A DNA stretch of 64,000 nt from positions 4,967 to 68,966 of the forward strand of contig NZ_JAUCBZ010000012.1 of the NCBI RefSeq assembly GCF_034676545.1. The letters are read 5' to 3'. Made by a program: the position numbers and the translations under genes. Within the stretch, counting starts at the first letter, position 1. Each line of letters begins with the position of its first letter. Under the pieces are notes generated by a model. The model was not told the DNA's origin and did not search any database. It worked only from the letters and a program-made list of their open reading frames with translations. The stretch comes from Pararhodobacter sp. GTDB lineage: Bacteria; Pseudomonadota; Alphaproteobacteria; Rhodobacterales; Rhodobacteraceae. Shown here one piece after another: positions 7,596 through 16,385 of this stretch.

Positions 7596-9400
7596 CAATT
7601 GATCATCGTGTTGGGCAGGATCAGCGAGATCTGCGGAAAGGCCACAAGAATCAGCAACGTCACCAACATGGCGAACCAAAAGGGGATTACCCCGCGAAAG
7701 ATCGTGCTGAGGTCAACATTCGGCGCCACCGATTTCACGATGAACACATTGACCCCGACCGGCGGCGAAATCAGGCCCATTTCCAGGGTCAGCACCACCA
7801 ACACGCCGAACCAGATCGGATCAAGGCCCAGTTGCACGATGATCGGAAAGAAGATCGGCATGGTCAGGACCAGCATCGCGAACCCCTCGAGGAAGCATCC
7901 CAGCACAAGGTAACAGGCCAGGATCACGCCCAGAATTGCCAGCGGGTGCAGATGGAGGCCCATCAGGAACGCGCCCAAGGCTTGCGGAATGTGGCTGAGC
8001 GCCAGAAACGGATTGATCATATGCGCGGCGATCAGAATCAGCATCACCGTTGCCGTGGTCGTGACCGAGCTTTTCGCCGCGGCCCAAAAGGCGCGCAGGG
8101 TCAGCACGCGGGTCAGCAGACCGATGGCGATGATCAGGCCAGCGCCGACCGCCGAGGCCTCGACCGGTGAGAAAATGCCGGTGTAAATGCCGCCGATCGT
8201 TGCAACGATCACGCCCAGGATCGGCAAGGCCCCCAGCATGGCGCGGGCCTTTTGCGGCAGGGTTGTGCGCGGACCGGCGGGGCCCATGGCCGGGTTGATC
8301 CAGCACAGCAGCGTGACGGTGCCGACGAACATCAGCAGCAGCAGCAATCCGGGCAGAACCCCGGCCAGAAACAGCCGCCCGATGCTTTGCTGGGTCAGGA
8401 TTGCGTAGATCACAAACCCGGTCGAGGGCGGAATCAAGATTCCCAGCGTGCCGCCCGCCGCCACCGCCCCCGTCGCCAGTTTGGGGTCGTAGTCAAACCG
8501 CTCCATCTCGGCCAGGGACACTTTGCCCATGGTCAGCGCCGAGGCCACCGACGAGCCCGACAGCGCCGCGAAACCACCACAGCCGATGACCGTCGCCGAG
8601 GCCAGACCACCGCGCACCGAACCAATGATCGCATAGGCCGCATCATAAAGCCTGCGGCTCATCCCGGTTTCGGTGGCGACGTTGCCCATCAGGATGAACA
8701 GCGGCACGACCACCAACTCTGCGCTGCTGCCCAGCGTGAAACTTTCGGTCGCTAGATAGCTCATCGCGGCCGGAAATCCATTCAATGCCGCGATCCCGCC
8801 AAAGCCCACCGCGAACATCGCGAAGGCAACCGGGATGCGCAGGGCCAACAACACAAACAGCACGCCGATGCCCCAAAGGCCGATGGCAAAACCGCTCATG
8901 AAAGAAATTCCTTTGGCGCCCTGGCCGCCCAATATCAGGGAAATTGCGCGCAAAATCATGCCAAAGGCCGTAATCGCACAGGTGACGACAACAAACATCT
9001 TGAACCACGAAAACGGCAGGTTGATGATGTTTGTGGACTGGTTCAACATATCCGACATTTTGGCGCTGAACCACATGTTATAGGAAATTCCCGCAAAGAG
9101 GATCGCACCGATCAGCGCCGATGCGATATCACCCAAGGCATTCAACCAACGGGGGAATGCCTTTTCGAAGATATCCACCGCGATGTGCCCTCCGGTACGG
9201 TCGCACAACGCCATGCCGCCAAAGACCAGGACCAACATCGACATTTGCGTGATGTCTTGCGCACCGCGCAGGGGAACGCCGAAATAACGCCCGATCACGT
9301 CGATCAAGATGATGACAACCTCGGCGATCAAACCGAGGGTGCCAATCATGGCGGCCAGATGGGTCAATCTGGCCGCAACCTTGTCAAGCAGTGCAAGCAC
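7595..9400 (-). CDS. TRAP transporter permease, fused small (DctQ) and large (DctM) subunits
   Basis: This is a 601-residue membrane protein. Residues about 1-165 form a DctQ-type four-helix unit (FGVPLRGAQDITQMSMLVLV). From about residue 170 the DctM unit follows, with SGSSVASALTMGKVSLAEM, GGTLGILIPPS and FSPVEASAVGAG, and ends in GLISPPVGVNVFIVKSVAP. Fused DctQM proteins are a known TRAP variant driven by the sodium or proton gradient. It starts with GTG at 9400, directly after the binding-protein stop (9401-9403), so translation is probably coupled. The partner is the periplasmic protein at 9401-10390, and the pair probably supplies substrate to LigM. Confidence 0.94.
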   Translation of the reverse strand: MLALLDKVAARLTHLAAMIGTLGLIAEVVIILIDVIGRYFGVPLRGAQDITQMSMLVLVFGGMALCDRTGGHIAVDIFEKAFPRWLNALGDIASALIGAILFAGISYNMWFSAKMSDMLNQSTNIINLPFSWFKMFVVVTCAITAFGMILRAISLILGGQGAKGISFMSGFAIGLWGIGVLFVLLALRIPVAFAMFAVGFGGIAALNGFPAAMSYLATESFTLGSSAELVVVPLFILMGNVATETGMSRRLYDAAYAIIGSVRGGLASATVIGCGGFAALSGSSVASALTMGKVSLAEMERFDYDPKLATGAVAAGGTLGILIPPSTGFVIYAILTQQSIGRLFLAGVLPGLLLLLMFVGTVTLLCWINPAMGPAGPRTTLPQKARAMLGALPILGVIVATIGGIYTGIFSPVEASAVGAGLIIAIGLLTRVLTLRAFWAAAKSSVTTTATVMLILIAAHMINPFLALSHIPQALGAFLMGLHLHPLAILGVILACYLVLGCFLEGFAMLVLTMPIFFPIIVQLGLDPIWFGVLVVLTLEMGLISPPVGVNVFIVKSVAPNVDLSTIFRGVIPFWFAMLVTLLILVAFPQISLILPNTMIN

Positions 9401-10390
9401 TTACATGCCGCCGCGCATCGTGGAGAGCACTTCGGCACCGCCCTCGATGCCACTTACGACAGCGTCACGAACCGGAAGGGTCAGCGCAGCAAAAGCCGCC
9501 GCCTCGTCGTCGGTCAGCGTGTAGACGGTGTTATCGCCCGTCGCCGAAATCTGCTCGATGACCTGAAGAGCGCGGGCGTTCCAGCCAGCTTCGGCCGACG
9601 CCGAAAGCGGACGCCCGGCAATCGCGGACAGCGCCGCCAGCTCTGCCTCTGGCAAGCCATTGTAGCGATCAGCGTTCATCAGCAGATAGAACGAAATCCG
9701 GCCGAGTGGCGCGCCCAGCGTATAGCTGTTCGCCACTTCATCAAGCCGGAAATCGCCGATGGCCGACGAGCCGGTGATCACACCATCAATCAGGCCGGTT
9801 TGCAGCGCATTATAGATCTCGCCTGCCGGCATCTGAACCGGGGTCGCGCCCAAGGCCTCGACCGCCGCCGCCGCCGCCGAGCCGGACACGCGGATCTTCA
9901 GACCCGCCAGATCGGCGGGCGTTCGGATGTCGTGGTCGCGCATGATGAACACGTTCGGCTCGGACAGCCACATCGCCAGCGGCACCGTGCCGGGGAATTC
10001 GGCGTCCAGTAGCCCTGCGTCATAGGCGTTATAGATCATGTCATAGCCGTTCATGCCGTCGGGCAGCGCGCCGGGCAGTTCGGAAATCATCGTGCGCGGG
10101 AATTGCGACGATGTGTAGCCCTGAAGCCCCCAGACGATATCGGCCACGCCGGTCAGAACGCGGGCGTATTGCTCCAGCGGGCCCGCGCCAAGCTCACCAC
10201 CGGGATAGACCTGGATTTCCAAACCCGACCCCGCAACCGCTTCCTGCAGCGGAACGATGGTGGAGGCAGTCAGGGTATGCGCGGGTGGCACCCAATGCGC
10301 CAATCGTAGTGTCTCTGCGGTGGCGGGGGCGGTCATCAGTGTGACAGCAGCCGCAGCGGCAGCAAGCCGGAATGTAGAAACGTTCAGCAT
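9401..10390 (-). CDS. TRAP transporter periplasmic substrate-binding protein (DctP family)
   Basis: This is a 329-residue protein with a signal peptide ending near APATAE (residue about 25). The mature part has the DctP pattern: LRLAHWVPPAHTLTAS, LEIQVYPGGELG, DIRTPADLAGLKIRV, PAGEIYNALQTGLIDGVITG. The start ATG at 10390 is preceded by GGGAGG at a good distance; the frame extending upstream to 10537 lacks this and would put the signal peptide inside the protein. Immediate neighbours are ligM upstream (94-base gap) and the fused permease downstream. The ligand is unknown; by context a methoxylated aromatic acid is plausible. Confidence 0.93.
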   Translation of the reverse strand: MLNVSTFRLAAAAAAVTLMTAPATAETLRLAHWVPPAHTLTASTIVPLQEAVAGSGLEIQVYPGGELGAGPLEQYARVLTGVADIVWGLQGYTSSQFPRTMISELPGALPDGMNGYDMIYNAYDAGLLDAEFPGTVPLAMWLSEPNVFIMRDHDIRTPADLAGLKIRVSGSAAAAAVEALGATPVQMPAGEIYNALQTGLIDGVITGSSAIGDFRLDEVANSYTLGAPLGRISFYLLMNADRYNGLPEAELAALSAIAGRPLSASAEAGWNARALQVIEQISATGDNTVYTLTDDEAAAFAALTLPVRDAVVSGIEGGAEVLSTMRGGM

Positions 10391-10484
10391 AATACATCCT
10401 CCCAGAATTCGGGCATTTGCCCCATTGTTGTCGATGCGCGTCAAACCGGCGAGCGCACCTGATCGCGCGCGCCGGGAAAGTATC

Positions 10485-11891
10485 TTAACTGCGTGTGCGC
10501 CAGCTATCCGCATAGTTTTCACGCGCCTGCGCAGCATAGGGCGTCGCCGAGACCCGCACGCGGATTTCCGTTTGCTTGTGCGCCTCGGTCGAGGTCTTGC
10601 CGGTGGTTTCCGGCTCGCCCCATTTCATCGTCAGCACGTCGCCGACCTGAACATCCCAATCGACAACCCCAAGGCTCAACATGCAGCGTTCATTGAATGA
10701 AAAGCCGTTGAACATGGACATTCCCACCATCTTGTCGCCGTTCATCACCATATCCGCCGACGTCGAGGCATAGTTCGGCTGCGGGAAGTCGATCCACTTA
10801 TAGGGGGTGCCTTTTTCGAAGCCGGACGCAATGACCTTGAGCACGTCATCACGGTTCCATTCAAACGTGACCTTCTTGCGCTTTTCTCGAACGGCCTTCA
10901 TCTGTTCAAGCGCGGCCTTGCCGACAAAATCATCCTTTTTCCAGCCGATATAGAAATCATAGCCCAGTTCGAACGGGTTGACGTAATAGTCCTCGATATT
11001 CTCGGACACGAACGAGCCACCAATGGAACCCGCCGCCTCGTAGCTGTCCGGCCCCAACCACTCGCGGTATTCCTTGAGCATGCCGTCGCCGGTATAGATG
11101 CCCGGCAGAGGCGAGGGAATCCAACCCGATTCCAAGGTGTTGGTCGAATAGGCCCGCGCGCCGCACTGCACCAGATTGACGCCGGCATCGCGCGCCGCTT
11201 GCAGGATGGTGGTCTGGATATAGTGTTTGTCGGCATAGGGGCCCCAGACCTCGAGGCCGGGCGCGCCGGACATGCCGTGGCGCAGCGCCTGCACCTTGCG
11301 GCCGCCGATATTGATCCAATCGACGTGGAAAAACTTGATATCCGGCACCGGGCCGCCGTTCATCTTTTCAAAAATCTTTGGCGCATCCGGGCCCTGGATC
11401 TGAAAACGGTAATGCGTGCGCAGAACCCGCTCGCCATCGGGGCGGCTGTTCGAGCGCGGATCATGCGTCACCCGCACCGACCATTTGCCGACGGCGGCGC
11501 AGAATTTCAGCCAGTTCGAGGTCGGCGCGCGGCCCACAAGAATATATTTATCCTCGCGCTCGCGGAAAATGATGTGGTCGCCGATGACATGGCCATTGGG
11601 CGTTACCGGGACAAAGTGCTTGGCGCGATTCAGGTCGAAATTGGCGAAGGAGTTGATGCCGTGCTGCGACAGGAACGCGGTCGCGTCGGGGCCTTCGACG
11701 ATCAGTTCGTCCATGTGGTGCGACTGGTCGAACAAGACCGCGCTCTCAGCCCAGGCGCGCTGTTCGTCGCGCCAGTTGTTGAACTCGGGTGCAACCACGG
11801 GATAGACATACATTCCGATTTTTGAATTGCGCAACATTGACACGGCATTGCCGTGCTCGGCGATCAACGCCTCAAGGCTCAGTGCAGCCAT
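10485..11891 (-). CDS. ligM: LigM-type tetrahydrofolate-dependent O-demethylase (GcvT family)
   Basis: This 468-residue protein resembles the vanillate/3-O-methylgallate O-demethylase LigM of Sphingobium along its whole length. Shared blocks are MLRNSKIGMYVYPVVAPEF, FDQSHHM, RHGMSGAPGLEVWGPY, YSTNTLESGWIPSPLPGIYT, GGSFVSENIEDYYVNP and EPETTGKTSTEAHKQ. The family moves the methyl group of a methoxy-aromatic to tetrahydrofolate. It is longer than DMSP demethylase (about 370) and lacks the glycine-cleavage context. The ATG at 11891 has a GGGAGG ribosome site. A TGTATACA box lies 25 bases upstream, as in front of the GntR gene. No methylene-THF reductase or ring-cleavage gene is in the window. 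The true substrate could be a related methoxy compound. Confidence 0.88.
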   Translation of the reverse strand: MAALSLEALIAEHGNAVSMLRNSKIGMYVYPVVAPEFNNWRDEQRAWAESAVLFDQSHHMDELIVEGPDATAFLSQHGINSFANFDLNRAKHFVPVTPNGHVIGDHIIFREREDKYILVGRAPTSNWLKFCAAVGKWSVRVTHDPRSNSRPDGERVLRTHYRFQIQGPDAPKIFEKMNGGPVPDIKFFHVDWINIGGRKVQALRHGMSGAPGLEVWGPYADKHYIQTTILQAARDAGVNLVQCGARAYSTNTLESGWIPSPLPGIYTGDGMLKEYREWLGPDSYEAAGSIGGSFVSENIEDYYVNPFELGYDFYIGWKKDDFVGKAALEQMKAVREKRKKVTFEWNRDDVLKVIASGFEKGTPYKWIDFPQPNYASTSADMVMNGDKMVGMSMFNGFSFNERCMLSLGVVDWDVQVGDVLTMKWGEPETTGKTSTEAHKQTEIRVRVSATPYAAQARENYADSWRTRS

Positions 11892-11915
11892 TTCGCATCC
11901 TCCCAGAGCAAACTA

Positions 11916-11997
11916 TGTATACAAGATGGCAAGCCGCAGGATGTTAGGCAACAAGAATTTGCGGGTCGTCGCGGAAATAGCCCCGAAATTGTATGCA
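11916..11997 (-). promoter_or_regulatory. Putative GntR operator region upstream of ligM
   Basis: TGTATACA occurs at 11916-11923, inside the 115-base gap between gntR and ligM, and a one-mismatch copy TGTATGCA at 11990-11997. The same 8-base palindrome is present twice in front of the GntR gene. FadR/VanR-subfamily GntR proteins often bind short AT-rich palindromes of this kind. The position just upstream of the ligM ribosome site suits repression by a bound regulator. Confidence 0.6.
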
Positions 11998-12006
11998 TGA
12001 CGGGCG

Positions 12007-12741
12007 TTAGCGCACGATCAACGCCATGCCTGGCACGGTATCACGCCCCTTTGTGTCAATCTCAAAGGCTTCCTCCAGGTTTGCGCGGGCGATTCGCGCG
12101 TGTTCACGAGCGATGCTTTCGGCGCGACTGCCTTCACGCGCCTCGATCGCCTTGACCATGGCGTGATGCTGCGCTTGCGCCATGACCAGCGATTGATGCG
12201 AGCCGGCAACATCTGCCTGACCCAGCACAAATGCCGAAGGCGATGCAAAGGGCAGAGAGCGCACGCGGTCGAGCTCTCGCAAGATCACCGGGCTTTCGCA
12301 AAGCTCCGCAAGGCGCGTGTGGAAAATGGCGTTCTTCTCGCTATAAGAATCGAAATCAATCGGCGCGCCTCCTGATGCGAAACACGCGTCCAGCTCAATA
12401 AGAATATTATTTATTTCCCGCAGCTTACCTTGTTCAGCCCCCTGTTCTGATGCCAACCTTACCGCCGTCCCCTCCAGAACCCCGCGCAGTTCGATGGCAT
12501 CAACGACGTCGCGAAAGGTGAACGAGCGCACCTGAAACCCGCCGCCACGCGCGCGTTCAAGCAAGCCCTCCTCGGCCAGACGCGACATGGCCTCGCGCAC
12601 CGGGGTTCGCGAGATTTGCAATTCCTCGGAAATCGCGACCTCAAAGAGGCGCGTGCCACCCGGCAAGCCACCATGAATGATCTTCTGGCGCAACTCATAG
12701 GCCGCGCGTTTGGTCAGATTGATGCTTTTGGATTCAGCCAT
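12007..12741 (-). CDS. GntR-family regulator, FadR/FCD subfamily
   Basis: This is a 244-residue protein. Residues about 8-75 form a GntR winged helix (YELRQKIIHGGLPGGTRLFE, ISRTPVREAMSRLAEEGLLE). The rest is an all-helical FCD domain with the metal/ligand-type residues of the DFDSYSEKNAIFHTRLAEL segment and a C-terminal EHARIARANLEEAF helix. The ATG at 12741 is chosen because the domain begins there; the open frame up to 13131 covers unrelated sequence. It is the first gene of the LigM/TRAP operon and is probably autoregulated through two TGTATACA sites at 12752 and 12765. The effector is likely the methoxy-aromatic or its CoA-free product. Confidence 0.9.
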   Translation of the reverse strand: MAESKSINLTKRAAYELRQKIIHGGLPGGTRLFEVAISEELQISRTPVREAMSRLAEEGLLERARGGGFQVRSFTFRDVVDAIELRGVLEGTAVRLASEQGAEQGKLREINNILIELDACFASGGAPIDFDSYSEKNAIFHTRLAELCESPVILRELDRVRSLPFASPSAFVLGQADVAGSHQSLVMAQAQHHAMVKAIEAREGSRAESIAREHARIARANLEEAFEIDTKGRDTVPGMALIVR

Positions 12742-12750
12742 AGCGCCCCC

Positions 12751-12774
12751 ATGTATACACACAATGTATACATG
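12751..12774 (-). promoter_or_regulatory. Tandem TGTATACA operator upstream of the GntR gene
   Basis: Two copies of the palindrome TGTATACA stand at 12752-12759 and 12765-12772, the second inside the longer perfect palindrome ATGTATACAT (12764-12773). Centre-to-centre spacing is 13 bases. They lie 10-33 bases before the gntR start codon, where a repressor would block initiation. The matching box before ligM (11916) supports a shared regulator. Confidence 0.7.
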
Positions 12775-12800
12775 CAGAGGCGCCCTTGCCAAGCGAGTCG

Positions 12801-12917
12801 CTATTTTGACCGCAGCCGCACCGCCCCATCCAGACGCAGGGTTTCGCCATTGATGTAGCGATTGCGCACGATGAAGGCGACCGTATCCGCGAATTCTGCC
12901 GGGTCTCCCCATCTTTC
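12801..12917 (-). pseudogene. 3' remnant of a short-chain dehydrogenase/reductase gene
   Basis: Read on the minus strand, the frame gives RWGDPAEFADTVAFIV, then RNRYINGETLRLDGAVRLRS, K and TAG (12801-12803). This is the C-terminal end of a classical SDR (G.P.EFA..VAFL.....I.GE.L.VDG). Only about 38 residues remain; the cofactor and catalytic parts are missing. The reading becomes unrecognisable at about 12911-12917, exactly where a truncated TRAP permease frame starts on the opposite strand. Confidence 0.75.
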
Positions 12918-13156
12918 GCGCCGAGGGTATTGATCTGGTGTGGTTTGGCGTTCTTCTGGTGAAATTGCTTGAGATCGGCATGATCACACCGCCCGTCGGG
13001 ATGAATGTCTTTGTCATTCGGAATGTCGCCAGCCAATATGCGACGGTCGCGCAGATTTTTCGCGGCGTGGTGCCGTTTCTGGCGGCGGATCTGGTCGTGG
13101 TGATCCTTGCAATCGCCTTTCCGTCGTTCATCTTGTTTCTTCCGTCGCTGATGTAA
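12911..13156 (+). pseudogene. 3' remnant of a TRAP transporter large permease gene (DctM)
   Basis: The plus-strand frame reads IFRAEGIDLVWFGVLLVKLL, then EIGMITPPVGMNVFVI, and RNVASQYATVAQIFRGVVPF before ending FILFLPSLM and TAA at 13154-13156. This is the last helix-loop-helix portion of a DctM permease; the ITPPVG.N.FV signature is intact but about 350 N-terminal residues are missing. An internal GTG at 12938 cannot give a working transporter. It points toward the end of quiC, so the two genes are convergent. Confidence 0.8.
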
Positions 13157-13196
13157 GGCGCCGTGTTTCTCGCGCCTCTTGCCGCCGATCAAGAAG

Positions 13197-15086
13197 TCAC
13201 GCCTTCGGCACGCCTTTATCTCTTGTCAATCGCTTCAAGGCCGCGATCCGGTAGGGTGCGTTGGGTGCCCCATAGCCAGAATAGCGGCCGTCTCGCTGGA
13301 CGATTTCAAAGAACATACCAGTGCCGAAAGGGCGGGAGTAGATCTGAAAGAATCGCCCGTGCTCGTCCTCGTCATAGAGGATATTTGCCGCGCGCAATTG
13401 CGCCAGGAGACCGTCGTCCAGATCAAAGCGCGTGGCGAGGTCGTCATAGTAATTCGCGCCCATGGGCAGCGCCGCAAACGCATGGGCCGCGAGTTTGTCA
13501 ACGGTCGCAAAGATGTCGTCGCAGGCAAAGGCCACATGCTGCACCGAGGCCCCGAAACTGTCTGCCAGAAAATTTCCGGCAAATGTGCGGTGCGTCTCGG
13601 CCCCGTTCAGCGTGACCCGAAACGCACCATCCGCAGTGGCAAGCGCCTGACTGCGCACCAGCCCGTCGGGATCGACGACATCGACCATTGGCATGCGGCG
13701 CATCGACAAAAGCGCCTCGTGGAACAGGGACCAACTGAGCATGGCGTCATAGCTCATGGTTTGCGCGATGTGGTCGATACGGGTCAGGCCAGTGCCGCTG
13801 GCCGTTGCGCCGGGCAAGGCCTGGAATTCAATGTCCCAGACATCGGTCAAGCCGCTTTTACGGTCAATAAAATGCACAAGGCTTCCGCCCAGACCCCGGA
13901 TCGCAGGGATCGGCATTTCGCCGACGCCGCGCGCTTGGTTGAAGGGCATGGACCCCAGCGCCGCCGCGCGCGTGGCACAGTCTTTGGCGTCATCCACGCG
14001 CAGGCCAATGTCGCAAACCGAGGCTCCGTGCAGCGCATAAGCCGACCCGGCAAAATCGCTTTGCGAGCGGTTGACCAACAGCCGTATGTCTCCTTGCCGC
14101 CAAACCGTCAGGGTGCGACTGCGATGACGGGAGTCCGCGCGGAACCCCAGTGTCTGGAACAGGGATTCGAGGGCGGCGGCATCAGCCCCACGCGCCGCGA
14201 ACTCCAGGAATTCGACACCCTCGACGATCGCGCGCGGCGGGATGTGCGGCACCGTCAGCGCGATTTCAGGCTCGGCCGCGCGCACGTCATCCATCAACGC
14301 CACAAGGCTGCGGTAGCCGTCTTGTGCGACAGAGCGGGGGTTACCACCGCGAAACTGGTCGTTGAAGATTTCCAACGACACCGGACCAGAGTAGCCGGTC
14401 GCGGCGACGGCCCGCATGAAGCCGGTCACATCCAGATCCCCTTCGCCGGGCATGTTGCGAAAGTGGCGCGACCAATAGAGCAAGTCCATCTCGATGCGCG
14501 GGGCATCGGCGAGTTGCACGAAAAAGATCTTGTCACCGGGAATGCGGCGGATCGTGTCGGGATCAATCTTGCGAGCAAGCGTGTGAAAACTGTCGAGGAT
14601 CAGGCCGACATGCGGATGATCGGCGCGGCGCACCACTTCCCACGCGTCGCGGTGGTCAAAAATGTGCTTGCCCCAGGCCAGCGCCTCGAAGCCCACGCGG
14701 ATGCCGCGCGGCGCGGCGATTTCGCCCAGCTCCGCGAAATCAGCCGCCATGCGGTCGACCCCACCGAGAGCGGCCGGGTGCACCGATGAGCAGATCAGGA
14801 TATCCGCGACACCCAATTCGGCCATCAGGTCAAACTTGCGCTCTGCGCGCATGAACGCGCGGTGGCGATAGGGTTCCGGCAACCCTTCGAAGTCGCGAAA
14901 CGGTTGGAACAGCACAATTTCCAGCCCATGATCGCGCACCATCGCGCCGACGTCGCGCGGACTGCCGTCGAAGGCAATCAGATCCTGCTCAAAGATTTCA
15001 ACGCCCTTGAATCCGGCCTGCGCAATGGCGGTGATCTTGTCACGCAGGGTTCCGGGCACCGAGACTGTGGCGATGGCGTGCAACAT
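13197..15086 (-). CDS. quiC: 3-dehydroshikimate dehydratase, two-domain QuiC type
   Basis: This is a 629-residue fusion. Residues about 1-275 form a xylose-isomerase-like TIM barrel (GFKGVEIFEQDLIAF, VGLILDSFHTLARK, KIFFVQLADAPR). Residues about 290-610 form a 4-hydroxyphenylpyruvate-dioxygenase-like VOC domain with metal residues in RIDHIAQTM, VQHVAFACDDIF and MFFEIVQRDGRY. This architecture and length are those of bacterial QuiC1, which turns 3-dehydroshikimate into protocatechuate. The gene starts 3 bases after the TRAP permease stop, in one transcript with a TRAP transporter and an AroE-like dehydrogenase. That supports a quinate/shikimate catabolic role over biosynthesis. Confidence 0.9.
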   Translation of the reverse strand: MLHAIATVSVPGTLRDKITAIAQAGFKGVEIFEQDLIAFDGSPRDVGAMVRDHGLEIVLFQPFRDFEGLPEPYRHRAFMRAERKFDLMAELGVADILICSSVHPAALGGVDRMAADFAELGEIAAPRGIRVGFEALAWGKHIFDHRDAWEVVRRADHPHVGLILDSFHTLARKIDPDTIRRIPGDKIFFVQLADAPRIEMDLLYWSRHFRNMPGEGDLDVTGFMRAVAATGYSGPVSLEIFNDQFRGGNPRSVAQDGYRSLVALMDDVRAAEPEIALTVPHIPPRAIVEGVEFLEFAARGADAAALESLFQTLGFRADSRHRSRTLTVWRQGDIRLLVNRSQSDFAGSAYALHGASVCDIGLRVDDAKDCATRAAALGSMPFNQARGVGEMPIPAIRGLGGSLVHFIDRKSGLTDVWDIEFQALPGATASGTGLTRIDHIAQTMSYDAMLSWSLFHEALLSMRRMPMVDVVDPDGLVRSQALATADGAFRVTLNGAETHRTFAGNFLADSFGASVQHVAFACDDIFATVDKLAAHAFAALPMGANYYDDLATRFDLDDGLLAQLRAANILYDEDEHGRFFQIYSRPFGTGMFFEIVQRDGRYSGYGAPNAPYRIAALKRLTRDKGVPKA

Positions 15087-15089
15087 CGG

Positions 15090-16385
15090 TCAGCCCCCAT
15101 AGCCGAGTTGGCGCGGCAGGAACAACACGAAGTCGGGTGAGAAGGTGATGATGATCAACGCCACGATCAGGATGAAGATGAACGGCGCCAGATCCTTGAT
15201 GATCGGCATCAAGGGTTGCTTGGTGATCGAGGCGACGATGAACAACAGCAACCCATAGGGCGGCGTGATCAGGCCCAGCATGGCGTTGACGACCACCACA
15301 ACCCCGAAATGCACAAGGTCGATGCCAAGCGCATTCGCGGCGGGAATCAGGATCGGCACGACAATCAGCAGCAGCGCCCCGGCCTCCAGCACGCAGCCCA
15401 GCACCAGAAACAGCACGTTCACGGCGATCAGAAAGCCCACCGGCCCCAGGTCCATCGCGTTGAGCAGGGCCGCAACGCTGTCGGGCACGTTCTCGCGGGT
15501 GATGACATAGTTGAAGGCCAGCGCCCCGGCGATCAGAATCCCGACCGAGGCGGTCGAGCGCGCCGAGCCCAGAAGCGCGCCATAAAAGCTGCGCAGTGTG
15601 ACAGAGCGATACAGGACCACCGAGATGAACAGCGCATAGGCGGCGGCGACGGCGGCGGCTTCGGTGGGGGTCATGATCCCGCCATAGATGCCGCCCAGCA
15701 GGATGACAGGCAGCAGTAGCGCCGGGATTGCCTCGACTGTGGCTTTGGGCAACTCCCGCAAAGGCACGCTGTTGTCGACGGGAAAGTTGCGCCGCCGCGC
15801 CATCACGCCGTTGGTGACGCCCATGAGCAAGGCCATCAACAGGCCCGGCAGGATGCCCGCCGCAAACAGGTAGCCGACCGATTGCTCGGACACCAGCGCA
15901 TAGAGCACCATCGGGATTGACGGCGGAATGATCGGGCCGATCGTGGCCGTGGCAGCGGTGATCGCGGCGGCATAGCTGGCGGTATATTTGCCGTCCTTGG
16001 TCATCATGGTGATGATGATCTTGCCCATGCCCACGGCATCCGCGACCGCAGAGCCGGACATGCCCGAAAAGATCAGCGACGACACCACGTTGACATGACC
16101 CAGACCACCCCGGAACCGACCCACCAGGGCCTGCGCGAATTTCAGCAGTTTATCCGCCAGCGAGCCGATGTTCATGATATCGGCGGCCAGAATGAACAGC
16201 GGCACCGCCAGCAAGGTGTAGCCGTTGAACAGGCCCTGCATCATCGTCTCGGCGGCAATCGAGGCGTCATAGCCCTTGAGCAGCAGGTAGACGAAACTGC
16301 CCGCCAGCATCGAGACACCAATCGAATGGCCCATGATCGCCAAGGCGACGATCAACAGCATCGTGACGGTAAAGGGATCAATCAT
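15090..16385 (-). CDS. TRAP transporter large permease (DctM), quinate/shikimate module
   Basis: This is a 431-residue, multi-helix protein starting MIDPFTVTMLLIVALAIMGH. Family marks include NGYTLLAVPLFILAADIMN, FSGMSGSAVADAVGMGKI, IGPIIPPSIPMVLYAL, MTPTEAAAVAAAYALF and GLITPPYGLLLFIV. The ATG at 16385 has GAGGGG seven bases upstream; the ATG at 16391 would be only one base from it. It overlaps the small permease gene by 8 bases. It works with the DctQ and DctP proteins encoded upstream and is followed at once by quiC. Confidence 0.93.
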   Translation of the reverse strand: MIDPFTVTMLLIVALAIMGHSIGVSMLAGSFVYLLLKGYDASIAAETMMQGLFNGYTLLAVPLFILAADIMNIGSLADKLLKFAQALVGRFRGGLGHVNVVSSLIFSGMSGSAVADAVGMGKIIITMMTKDGKYTASYAAAITAATATIGPIIPPSIPMVLYALVSEQSVGYLFAAGILPGLLMALLMGVTNGVMARRRNFPVDNSVPLRELPKATVEAIPALLLPVILLGGIYGGIMTPTEAAAVAAAYALFISVVLYRSVTLRSFYGALLGSARSTASVGILIAGALAFNYVITRENVPDSVAALLNAMDLGPVGFLIAVNVLFLVLGCVLEAGALLLIVVPILIPAANALGIDLVHFGVVVVVNAMLGLITPPYGLLLFIVASITKQPLMPIIKDLAPFIFILIVALIIITFSPDFVLFLPRQLGYGG

